DNA of 18,840 nt from DASTPP01 sp035762175 (GTDB lineage: Bacteria; Myxococcota_A; Polyangia; Polyangiales; Polyangiaceae): the NCBI GenBank assembly GCA_035762175.1, contig DASTPP010000230.1:1-18840 (forward strand), read 5' to 3'. Shown piece after piece: positions 1 to 6,684 of this stretch; within the stretch, counting starts at the first letter, position 1; the number at the start of each line of letters is the position of its first letter. A program made the position numbers and the translations under genes. Under the pieces are notes generated by a model. It made no database searches, had not been told where the DNA came from, and saw only the letters and a list, made by a program, of their open reading frames with translations.

Positions 1-799
1 CATGCTGCTCAACGACGCCATGTACGGCATCTTGTTCCGCGACATCAACATGTGCCGCACCTTCGTCGACCAGTACGTCTCGCGGCGCATCATCGCGCGC
101 AGCGGCATCGTCATCAACACCGGCGAAGACAACTACCTGACGACCTCCGACGCCGTCGAGAAGGCGTACACCGTGCTCGCCTCGCAGTTCATCAACGAGG
201 CCTTCGCCCGCCGCGCGGGCCTCGCCGACGAGCAGATGGGGCTCGGCCACGCCTACGAGATCGACCCCTGGCTCGAAGACAGCTTCCTGCTCGAGATCGC
301 CCAGGCCCAGCTCGTGCGCCAGGTCTTCCCCCGCCACCCCATCAAGTGGATGCCGCCCACCAAGCACAAGACCGGCGACATCTTCCAGAGCCACGTGCAC
401 GACGCGCTCTTCAACCTCGTCGGCGTCGCCACCGGCCAGAGCATCGAGCTGCTCGGCATGTTCTCCGAGGCCGTGCACAACCCCCTCTTGATGGACCGCT
501 ACCTCTCGCTCAAGAGCGCGCGCTACGTCTTCGGCGCCGCGCGCCACCTCGGCGACGAAATTCAATGGAAGCCCGGCGGCCGCGTCGAGGCGCGCGCCCG
601 GCAGGTGCTCGACGAGGCCCTCGCCTGCCTCGAAGAGGTGCGCGAAAAGACGATCTGGGGCGCCATCGCCGAGGGCGCCTTCGCCGACGTGCGCCGCACC
701 CGCACCGGCGGCAAGGGCTACGCCGGCGTCGTGCCCCGCGACCCCTCGTACCTCAACCCCTTCTTGCGCGAGCTCGAGCGGGCGCCCGCCGCGCCCTGA
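1..799 (+). CDS. kamD: Lysine 5,6-aminomutase alpha subunit, C-terminal part (5' truncated by window edge)
   Basis: The visible 265 residues align well, from memory, with the C-terminal half of clostridial D-lysine 5,6-aminomutase alpha subunit (about 516 residues): LNDAMYGILFRDINM, INTGEDNYLTT, VLASQFINE, AGLADEQMGLGHA, MPPTKHKTGDIF and the final GGKGYAGVV...YLNPF block all have family counterparts. The enzyme moves the terminal amino group of lysine or beta-lysine to C5, using adenosylcobalamin and PLP, in lysine fermentation. In the family the alpha subunit contributes the PLP/substrate barrel, while the beta subunit KamE carries cobalamin. The ATG at position 2 lies inside the conserved domain, so the real start is upstream of the window. 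The TGA is at 797-799. No kamE follows; the next sequence is a gene remnant, so the partner must be upstream or elsewhere. Confidence 0.9.
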   Translation, partial: MLLNDAMYGILFRDINMCRTFVDQYVSRRIIARSGIVINTGEDNYLTTSDAVEKAYTVLASQFINEAFARRAGLADEQMGLGHAYEIDPWLEDSFLLEIAQAQLVRQVFPRHPIKWMPPTKHKTGDIFQSHVHDALFNLVGVATGQSIELLGMFSEAVHNPLLMDRYLSLKSARYVFGAARHLGDEIQWKPGGRVEARARQVLDEALACLEEVREKTIWGAIAEGAFADVRRTRTGGKGYAGVVPRDPSYLNPFLRELERAPAAP

Positions 800-830
800 C
801 CGCCCGCTGGCCCCCCCGCACCGAGGGCGG

Positions 831-1254
831 CCCCCGACGACGCTCCGCGCCTTCGAGGTCAGCGCGCTCGGGCACCACCCCGTCTCCGAGTCCTTTCGCG
901 TCGGCGAGGGCGAGGGGCGTGAGCTCTCGGTCACGCTCGAGCCCTTCGCCCTCTCGCCCCGCGGCGAGCCTCTGGCGCCGCCCGCGCCCCCGCCGGCCGC
1001 GCCCCTGCCCCGGCCGGCCCCCCCGCCCAGACCCCGCCCGCAGCCGGGCGCCTGGGCCCTCACCGCGGCCGGGGCCCTGGCCGCCGCGGGAGGCCTCTGG
1101 CTCTCGCTCGACGCCGCCGACGGGGCCGACGACTCGTCGCGACGGCGTGACGTCGTCGGCCGCTCCCTGACGACTGGCGGGCTGATCTCCCTGGGGGTCG
1201 GGCTCGGCCTGCTCCTGGCGGCCCCGCCGCCGCCCCCCCCCGGGGGCGCACTAA
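831..1254 (+). pseudogene. Remnant of a PEGA-domain membrane protein (C-terminal end only)
   Basis: The frame read from 852 gives a PEGA-like strand pair (FEVSALGHHPVSESFRV, then ELSVTLEP), a Pro/Ala-rich linker, and two hydrophobic segments (around 1051-1110 and 1177-1233) separated by a short Asp/Arg-rich stretch. This resembles the C-terminal end of the many PEGA-plus-two-helix proteins of myxobacteria. Between 801 and 1251 the frame contains no ATG, GTG or TTG, and upstream it runs into kamD, so there is no N-terminal region and no start. The frame also lacks its own stop: a TAA at 1252-1254 is one base out of phase, just after a run of nine C. A decayed or truncated gene is the simplest reading; an assembly error in the C run could explain the phase problem but not the missing 5' part. 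Confidence 0.55.
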
Positions 1255-1292
1255 AGGGTACCCGCGCCGACCCCGCCCCCCCGGACGCAACC

Positions 1293-1321
1293 TTGCCGAC
1301 GGCGGCCGCGTACCGTACCAC
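1293..1321 (+). promoter_or_regulatory. Candidate sigma70-type promoter for the MATE gene
   Basis: TTGCCG (1293-1298) and TACCAC (1316-1321) are separated by 17 nt and lie 39 nt before the ATG. The -35 is good and the -10 weak (three of six consensus bases), so this is only a candidate. Confidence 0.3.
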
Positions 1322-1360
1322 GAAGCCGGCGCGCGCCTCGGCGGGCGCAGCCCCTGCCCC

Positions 1361-2770
1361 ATGGCCCAACTCGCCTCCGCATCCGCCCCGAGCAGCGTCG
1401 ACCTGTCGGGCTCGCCCTACCGGGTCATCCTCCGCCTGGCCATGCCGACCGTGGCGGCGATGCTGACCCAGAGCATCGTCAACGAGATCGACATCGTCTT
1501 CTTCGCCCACCTGTCGGGCAACGAGGCGTCCGACGCGCAGGCCGCGCTCTTGCCCTCGCTCATCATCCTGTGGCTCTTCGGCGGCTCGCTCTCGGCCGTC
1601 GGCATCGGCACGCAGGCCTACGTCGCGCGCCGCTTCGGCGAGGGGCGGCACCGGGAGGCGGGCGCGGTCCTCGCGAACGCCTGGACGTTCGCGCTCGCCG
1701 CCGGCGTCGTCTTCAGCGCCCTCGGCTACGCGCTCCTGCCGGTGCTCGTGCGCGCGATGATCTCGGTCGAGAGCGTGCGCGAGGCGGCGACGCGCTACCT
1801 GTCCTGGCGCCTGCTCGGCATCGTGAGCATGGCCGTCACCTTCGCCTTCAAGGCCTTCTTCGACGCCATCGGGCGCACGCACGTGCACCTCGTGTCGGCC
1901 GTCGTGATGAACATCTTGAACGTCGTGCTCTGCTACGCGTTCATCTTCGGCCACTTCGGCGCCCCGGCGCTCGGCATCGCGGGCGCGGGCATCGGCGGCT
2001 TCGCCTCGACCTGGGTGGGCCTGCTCATCATGGTCGGCTACGCCCTGCTGCCCGAGTACCGCGTCGCCTTCCGGCCGTTTTCGCTCGCGGGCCTCTCGCG
2101 GTCGACCCTCGGCGGCATCTTGCGGCTGTCGGTGCCGAGCGCCGTCGCCACCGTCGCGGTGATGAGCGGCTTCGCCCTCTTCGCCAAGATCGTGAGCACG
2201 CTCGACGCCCGCAGCGGCCTCGCCGAGGCCGTCAACGGCGCGGCCACGACCGACATCGTCGGCGTGCTCAAGCTCACCTTCACCGCCTGCCTCGCCTTCG
2301 GCACCTCGACCGCGACGCTCGTCTCGCAGTCGCTCGGCGCGCGCAAGCCCGAGCAGGCCGCCGCCTTCGGCTGGGCCTCGGTGCGCCTCGGCCTCGTGCT
2401 CTTCGGCGTCGTCGGGCTCCTCGAGGGCGTCGTCTTCACCGGCGCCATCGTCAACTTCGTCAGCCACAGCGAGGCCGTGCGCGAGGCGGCCATCTTGCCG
2501 ATGCGGGTGATGGGCCTGTGCACCCCCCTCATCGCCGTCGGCATGATCCTCACGCAGGCGCTCTTCGGCGCGGGCAACTCGCGCTACGTGATGATCGTCG
2601 AGCTCATCTTGCACTTCACCTGCCTGGTGCCGCTCGCCTGGCTGCTCGGCATCACCCTCGGCTTCGGGCTGGTCGGCATCTGGTCGGCCGCGGTCGTTTA
2701 CGTCATCGGCCTCTGCGCCGCGATGGTCGTCAAGTTCTGGCGCGGCGACTGGAAGCACATCCGCCTCTGA
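1361..2770 (+). CDS. MATE family efflux transporter
   Basis: This 469-residue inner-membrane protein has the length and layout of the multidrug and toxic compound extrusion family. It shows about twelve hydrophobic segments in two halves, an N-terminal start of the PYRVILRLAMPTVAAMLTQS type, the VGIGTQAYVARRFGEG motif after the second helix, and a second-half counterpart FGTSTATLVSQSLGARKPEQA. Such proteins export cationic drugs, metabolites or lipid-linked compounds by Na+ or H+ antiport; the substrate cannot be told from sequence. The ATG at 1361 is the only start that keeps the usual short N-terminus. It is monocistronic in this window: a gene remnant lies before it and a 13-bp hairpin directly follows. 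Confidence is high for the family and low for the substrate. Confidence 0.93.
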   Translation: MAQLASASAPSSVDLSGSPYRVILRLAMPTVAAMLTQSIVNEIDIVFFAHLSGNEASDAQAALLPSLIILWLFGGSLSAVGIGTQAYVARRFGEGRHREAGAVLANAWTFALAAGVVFSALGYALLPVLVRAMISVESVREAATRYLSWRLLGIVSMAVTFAFKAFFDAIGRTHVHLVSAVVMNILNVVLCYAFIFGHFGAPALGIAGAGIGGFASTWVGLLIMVGYALLPEYRVAFRPFSLAGLSRSTLGGILRLSVPSAVATVAVMSGFALFAKIVSTLDARSGLAEAVNGAATTDIVGVLKLTFTACLAFGTSTATLVSQSLGARKPEQAAAFGWASVRLGLVLFGVVGLLEGVVFTGAIVNFVSHSEAVREAAILPMRVMGLCTPLIAVGMILTQALFGAGNSRYVMIVELILHFTCLVPLAWLLGITLGFGLVGIWSAAVVYVIGLCAAMVVKFWRGDWKHIRL

Positions 2771-2789
2771 CGCCCCCGGGCCGGCGCGC

Positions 2790-2822
2790 GAAGGCCCGCC
2801 CCCGGTCGCGGGGCGGGCCTTC
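2790..2822. terminator. Strong hairpin between convergent genes (bidirectional terminator candidate)
   Basis: A perfect 13-bp stem (2790-2802 with 2810-2822) closes a 7-nt loop 20 nt after the MATE stop. There is no T tract on either side, which is common in very GC-rich genomes. It could stop transcription from both directions. Confidence 0.6.
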
Positions 2823-2839
2823 ACGGGCTGCGCTTCCGG

Positions 2840-2863
2840 CCGGGGCCGCCGCGGCGGCCCCGG
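2840..2863. terminator. 24-nt perfect palindrome, second terminator-like hairpin
   Basis: The 24 bases form a perfect palindrome of G and C only, seven bases beyond the stop codon of the minus-strand lipoprotein gene (stop at 2870-2872). With the 2790-2822 hairpin it makes a double hairpin separating convergent genes. No T tract follows on either strand. Confidence 0.5.
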
Positions 2864-2869
2864 GGCGCG

Positions 2870-5194
2870 TCACTTAATGACGGGCGGCTTGCGGGCGCAG
2901 CGGCCGTTGATGCACAAGATGCTGTTGCTCGGGTCCTGGCAGCAGTCGGCCGCCGTCTCGCAGCTCTCGTCTTCGCGCGCGCACTCGTCGGGCGGCGGGT
3001 CGACGCACTGCAGGACGGGCTGGCCCCCGGCGTCCACGCCGTTCTGGCGGCACGAGCGGCCGTCGCAGCACTCGGTGCTCGACTCGCAGGTCGAGCCCTG
3101 CTGGCGGCAGGGCTCGAGCGCGGCGAAGGCGCGCATGTTGCCGGCCGCCTGCTCCTGGCCGGTGACGTAGAAGGCCGGGTGGCTCGGGTCGTAGTTCGGG
3201 TCGGCGGCGAGCTTCTCGGCGTAGTCGAGGTCGATGGCGGCGACCCAGAGCTTCTTGCGCGGGCTCGGGTTCTCTTGGCCGCCGTAGATGTCGCCGCCGC
3301 GGGGCTCGACGCCGTTGGGGGCGATGGTGTTGCCGTAGGCGCGGCGGCTGGTGAAGAACACCCAGTAGTAGCCGCCCACCGGCACCGGCAAGACCGTGGG
3401 CTCGAAGTTCAGGTCGCCCTCGAGCGCCGCGCCGAGCGGCAGGTAGCTCGAGCCGTCGGGCCTCTGGCCGTTGAGCGCGTTGAGCTGCACGACGCGCTTC
3501 GTCGCGATCTCGACGAGGCGAATGTGACCCTTCGTGCCCGGCGCGTAGGTGTCGTAGCTCGTGCCCTCGTGGTAGACGATCGCCTTGCCGTCCGGGAGGA
3601 ACGACGGCCAGGCGGCGATGCCTTGCGCGCCGGTGCCGGGCACCGTCACCAGGTCGACGAGGTTCGAGAAGACCGGCGCCACGTTCGGCGCCGAGGGCTC
3701 GAAGTTCATCACCGAGAGGGTGCGGCCATTGAGGACGTCGCGCCGGTTGAAGGCGACGAGCGACCCGTCGTGCGAGAAGGCCGGCGTGATGGCGTACGTG
3801 ACGCCGAGCGCCTGCAGCGACGGCGTCGGCACGGTCGCGCCCGTGTCGGTCTCGACGAGGCGCGACGGCAGCGAGCCTTCGAGGCCGCGGATCTGCGGGT
3901 CGGACGCGGGCACGCCGTTGCTCAAGAACCACTTGCCGTCGGGCGTCAGGCCGCCGAACGAGTAGACGCGCCCGTCCTCGACGGCGGCGCTGTACGAGGC
4001 GGCGGCCTTCTCGTCGAACGCCTGCACCCGGGCCGAGCTCGTGCCGTCGGCCTTGAGCTCGAAGCTCGCGCTATCGATCGGGTTGTTCGGGACTTCGCCG
4101 GGCTCGAGGAGCTCGGGGTCGTTGTCGGCCCACCCGACGCTGGCGACCATGCGGTTGCCCTGCGAGCTGACCGAGTGGCACACCGTACAGCCCTTCTCGA
4201 TCGCCTCGGCCTCGCCGCCGGGCTTGATCCGCATGACCGCGCCGGTGCCCGCCTTCGGCGAGTAGTACGTGTTGTAGTAGACGATGCCCTTGAGCGAGCC
4301 CGGGGCGATCGTCCACCGTTGGACAACCGGCCCGACGGCGTTGCCGCCGATGAGCGCCGTGGCCGTCACCTTGATCTGTTCGCCCGGCTGCGCCGACGCG
4401 ACGAGGCCCTGCCACACCTGATCGGGTAGGGGCACCTGGTTGAAATTGAGCTCGGCGCCGCTCGCGGCCTTGGCCGGCCCGAAGAAGCCCTCGTAGCGGT
4501 AGCCCGCGGTCTCGACCAGCAGCCGCATGGCCGACGCCTTCGACCCCGTCAGCTGCACGAGCGGCGCGCCGACGCCGCGAGGGAAGACCGTCGGGACGTC
4601 GGCGCCGGCGTTGTCGTAGTCGTAGGGGTAGAGGAAGGAGAGCGCCTTCGCGTCGCCGCCCGTCTGCAGCTTGCCCTGGTCTTCGGGCGCCACGTTACCG
4701 GGGTTCTGGGCGATGTCGACCACGATCTCGACGCGGGCCGTGCCCTTGCGGCCGCCGAAGCTCGCGGTCACGTTCACCACGCCGCCCGAGAACCCCTTCG
4801 ACGTGAACACGCCGCCCGGGTTGACGAGGCCGAGCGCGACGTCGTCGACCGACCACTCGGCGCCCTGCACCGGCGTGCCGTCGACCAGCTTCGCCGTGAA
4901 CGTCTGCGTCAGCGGCTCGCCCTTCGCGGTCAGCTTGACCGAGGGCGGGTCGACGACGAGCCCGAGGCCCACGCCGCCGCCGCTGCCGCCCGTGCCCGGG
5001 AAGCCCGCCGAGCCGTTGAACGGGCTGCCGCCGTAGCCGACGGAGCCGCCCTGGCCCGAGACGCCGCCGCCGCCGTCGTCGTCGTCGCCGCCGCCGCCCG
5101 AGCCGCCGCCCGAACACGCGCCCGACCCGCCGACGACCGCGGCGAGGACCATGCCTACGAACGAGACAAAGCGAACCGATTTGTGCTTACCCAT
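2870..5194 (-). CDS. Large composite lipoprotein: Asp/Gly tether, Ig-like domain, CxxCH motif, beta-propeller-like repeats, cysteine-rich tail
   Basis: The 774-residue product starts at MGKHKSVRF (ATG at 5192-5194), chosen because a signal peptide with a lipobox ending GSGAC (Cys27) follows. The frame stays open 65 codons upstream, but those residues look like non-coding GC-rich sequence. After Cys27 comes a Gly-rich tether with four Asp (37-40), a bacterial Ig-like domain (about 80-160), and a region with one c-type haem-like motif GCTVCHSV (Cys336, Cys339, His340). WD40/PD40-like blades follow (AFSHDGSLVAFNRR 472-485, WPSFLPDGKAIVYHEG 529-544). The C-terminus carries two six-cysteine modules (Cys696-Cys730 and Cys738-Cys766) of pattern C-x6-C-x5-CC. 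It is probably an outer-membrane or surface protein. Function is unknown; TolB-like binding is only an analogy. Confidence 0.85.
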   Translation of the reverse strand: MGKHKSVRFVSFVGMVLAAVVGGSGACSGGGSGGGGDDDDGGGGVSGQGGSVGYGGSPFNGSAGFPGTGGSGGGVGLGLVVDPPSVKLTAKGEPLTQTFTAKLVDGTPVQGAEWSVDDVALGLVNPGGVFTSKGFSGGVVNVTASFGGRKGTARVEIVVDIAQNPGNVAPEDQGKLQTGGDAKALSFLYPYDYDNAGADVPTVFPRGVGAPLVQLTGSKASAMRLLVETAGYRYEGFFGPAKAASGAELNFNQVPLPDQVWQGLVASAQPGEQIKVTATALIGGNAVGPVVQRWTIAPGSLKGIVYYNTYYSPKAGTGAVMRIKPGGEAEAIEKGCTVCHSVSSQGNRMVASVGWADNDPELLEPGEVPNNPIDSASFELKADGTSSARVQAFDEKAAASYSAAVEDGRVYSFGGLTPDGKWFLSNGVPASDPQIRGLEGSLPSRLVETDTGATVPTPSLQALGVTYAITPAFSHDGSLVAFNRRDVLNGRTLSVMNFEPSAPNVAPVFSNLVDLVTVPGTGAQGIAAWPSFLPDGKAIVYHEGTSYDTYAPGTKGHIRLVEIATKRVVQLNALNGQRPDGSSYLPLGAALEGDLNFEPTVLPVPVGGYYWVFFTSRRAYGNTIAPNGVEPRGGDIYGGQENPSPRKKLWVAAIDLDYAEKLAADPNYDPSHPAFYVTGQEQAAGNMRAFAALEPCRQQGSTCESSTECCDGRSCRQNGVDAGGQPVLQCVDPPPDECAREDESCETAADCCQDPSNSILCINGRCARKPPVIK

Positions 5195-5201
5195 GGGAGC
5201 A

Positions 5202-5219
5202 GTGTGCAAAGTAGCACAC
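5202..5219. promoter_or_regulatory. Inverted repeat just upstream of the lipoprotein start (operator candidate)
   Basis: GTGTGC (5202-5207) and GCACAC (5214-5219) are perfect inverted copies separated by six bases, 8 nt before the lipoprotein ATG. On the minus strand the spacer includes TACTTT, which could act as a -10 with TTGTCG 15 nt upstream (short spacing). Protein binding is inferred only from the symmetry and position. Confidence 0.35.
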
Positions 5220-5399
5220 GCTAGCCCGCGACAAGTATCGGGTACCGATTTCGAAAAAAAAACTTCGCCGCGCCGCCGCGCCCACCTCGCCCGAGCGGGG
5301 GCGCCCACGTGCGAGCAAGGCGCTTTTCGCGCGCGCCGCCGCCCTGGCACGGGCGTCGCGCGGGGCCCGCCACTGGCGCAAAATGCCATACCCTCTTCG

Positions 5400-5427
5400 G
5401 GCCGCTTTCCGTATACGTGTAGCGGCC
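5400..5427. promoter_or_regulatory. 28-nt nested dyad (operator or hairpin)
   Basis: Outer arms GGCCGCT (5400-5406) and AGCGGCC (5421-5427) share one centre of symmetry with an inner palindrome CGTATACG (5410-5417), leaving only two 3-nt mismatched segments. The AT-containing core in this GC-rich DNA suits a regulator binding site. It lies 205 nt upstream of the lipoprotein start and 154 nt downstream of the acyltransferase stop. Confidence 0.4.
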
Positions 5428-5508
5428 TGTCACCACCCTAACAAATAGAGCTCGACCGCGAGCCCAGCGCCGTCGGCCGCCGGCGACGCCCCCGGGCCAC
5501 CCCGCCCC

Positions 5509-5559
5509 CGCGCCCCGAACCCCCGCCGGCGCGCCCCGAACCCCCGCCGGCGCGCCCCG
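5509..5559. repeat. 21-nt tandem repeat, about 2.4 copies
   Basis: Two identical 21-nt units (5509-5529 and 5530-5550), each containing GCGCCCCGAACCCCCGCCGG, are followed by a partial third copy to 5559. The repeat lies just beyond the 3' end of the minus-strand acyltransferase gene. Confidence 0.8.
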
Positions 5560-5574
5560 CGGCCGGGGCGCGCC
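5549..5574. terminator. Hairpin after the acyltransferase gene
   Basis: A 10-bp perfect stem (5549-5558 with 5565-5574) and a 6-nt loop lie 6 nt beyond the acyltransferase stop at 5581. All-GC stem, no T tract; probably the terminator of the queG-acyltransferase unit. Confidence 0.45.
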
Positions 5575-5580
5575 CCTTGC

Positions 5581-6684
5581 TTATTCGCCGCCACCCACCC
5601 CTTTGCCCCAATCGAACCAGTGGTGCGGCGCCGGCCGTACCCAACGCTCGAACGACGCAGCCACCTCGGCGGCCACCGCCTCGATCTCGGCCGGGTTCGC
5701 CCCGCGCCCGAGGCGCCAGGGGCCCTCGGCCCGGATGCTGACCCGAAAAAAGCCGGTCCGCCGCGTCCAGACCGCCACGATCGGCACCCCCGTCGCGCGC
5801 GCGAGCGCGAAGGGGCCGAGCGGCAGCCGCGCCCGCCCGCCGAAGAGCGGCACCTCGACGCCGCGGGCCCCCGGCGGCAGGCGGTCGATCTGCAACCCCA
5901 CCGCCTTGCCCCGCCGCACCTCGCCCGCCAGCCGCAGCACCGCCAGCGGGTCGTCGCCGACATGCACCACCTCGAGCCCGGCCCGGGCGCGCTCGGCGTC
6001 ATGCATCGCCCGCGCCTCGGCGTTCGGCTCGGCGCGCATGGCCATCACCACCGGCAGCCCGAGCGCCCGGCCCAGCCCGGCCCCGGCCACCTCGAAGCCG
6101 CTGGTGTGCGCCGTCACGAAGACGCACCCCTGCCGGTGCTCGGCGAGCCGGTAGAAGAACTCGGGCGCCTCGATCTCGAAGCGCACCCGCCCGGCCTGGG
6201 GCCCGAGGGCCGCGACGCCCTCGGTCAGCGATTGGGCGTAGGCGACGAAGGTGGCGTACACGTCCCGCTCGTCGCGCAGGCGCGAGCCCTGGCCACGCAC
6301 CCGCCAAAGGCCGCGGCGCACGCCCCGGCGCACCGAGGGCAGCGCCACGCCGAACAGGCAGCCTGCCACCACCGGCACGGCCCGCAAGGCCCAGTCGGGC
6401 CCGCGCTGCGCGCTCTGCATCAACAGCCGCCGCCAGAACGTGCTCTCGACCCAGGCCGCCTCGCGCCGCCCCGCCCCCGCCGGCGCCTCACGCGGGCCGC
6501 CCCCGGCGCCCCCCTGCGGCCCGGCCGCGCCGGCGCTTTCCCCACGCGGCCCGCCTCCGGCCTCGGCCACCTCATGCCGCCCCCCCTCGGCCTCGCCCGC
6601 GCCCGCCTCGCGTCGCTCGACCTCGCCGCCCTCTGCGCCCGGCCCGCGCCGCTCGCCGGCTTCCGCCCCACGCCGCCTGCTCAC
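5581..6684 (-). CDS. LpxL/HtrB-like lysophospholipid/lipid A acyltransferase family protein
   Basis: The 367-residue product carries the HtrB/LpxL fold: a hydrophobic N-terminal segment (about 84-116), the HX4E catalytic motif in TAHTSGFEVAG (His193, Glu198), a GLQIDRLPPG block equivalent to the family's substrate-binding region (263-272), VPLFGGRARLPLGPFALARATGVPIV (278-303), and a terminal HHWFDW. Family members transfer an acyl chain to lipid A precursors or related lipids at the inner membrane; the exact acceptor is not predictable. The first 80 residues are low-complexity Gly/Glu/Ala/Arg, so the true start may be further in (Met89, codon 6418-6420). I chose the GTG at 6682-6684 because it overlaps the queG stop by 4 nt, suggesting coupled translation. 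Confidence 0.85.
   Translation of the reverse strand: MSRRRGAEAGERRGPGAEGGEVERREAGAGEAEGGRHEVAEAGGGPRGESAGAAGPQGGAGGGPREAPAGAGRREAAWVESTFWRRLLMQSAQRGPDWALRAVPVVAGCLFGVALPSVRRGVRRGLWRVRGQGSRLRDERDVYATFVAYAQSLTEGVAALGPQAGRVRFEIEAPEFFYRLAEHRQGCVFVTAHTSGFEVAGAGLGRALGLPVVMAMRAEPNAEARAMHDAERARAGLEVVHVGDDPLAVLRLAGEVRRGKAVGLQIDRLPPGARGVEVPLFGGRARLPLGPFALARATGVPIVAVWTRRTGFFRVSIRAEGPWRLGRGANPAEIEAVAAEVAASFERWVRPAPHHWFDWGKGVGGGE

Larger units (their letters stand above)
5195..5580. other. 386-bp gene-free region with dyads and tandem repeat
   Basis: No credible gene is present; the open frames here are Arg/Gly/Pro-rich shadows. The region holds the leader of the minus-strand lipoprotein gene, a small dyad at 5202-5219, an A9 run at 5253-5262, a large nested dyad at 5400-5427, and a 21-nt tandem repeat with a hairpin at 5509-5574. 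A possible minus-strand promoter, TTGTTA-N17-TACACG, overlaps the large dyad and is weak. Confidence 0.6.

Noticed and set aside
5195..5389. N-terminal extension of the composite lipoprotein to an ATG at 5387-5389
   Set aside because: The added 65 residues are Arg/Ala-rich without a signal peptide, whereas MGKHKSVRF starts a clean lipoprotein signal.
5430..6002. 190-codon minus-strand frame with RRRGFGARRRGFGAR repeats
   Set aside because: It is a shifted phase of the acyltransferase gene running into the 21-nt tandem repeat; the peptide repeat just reflects the DNA repeat.
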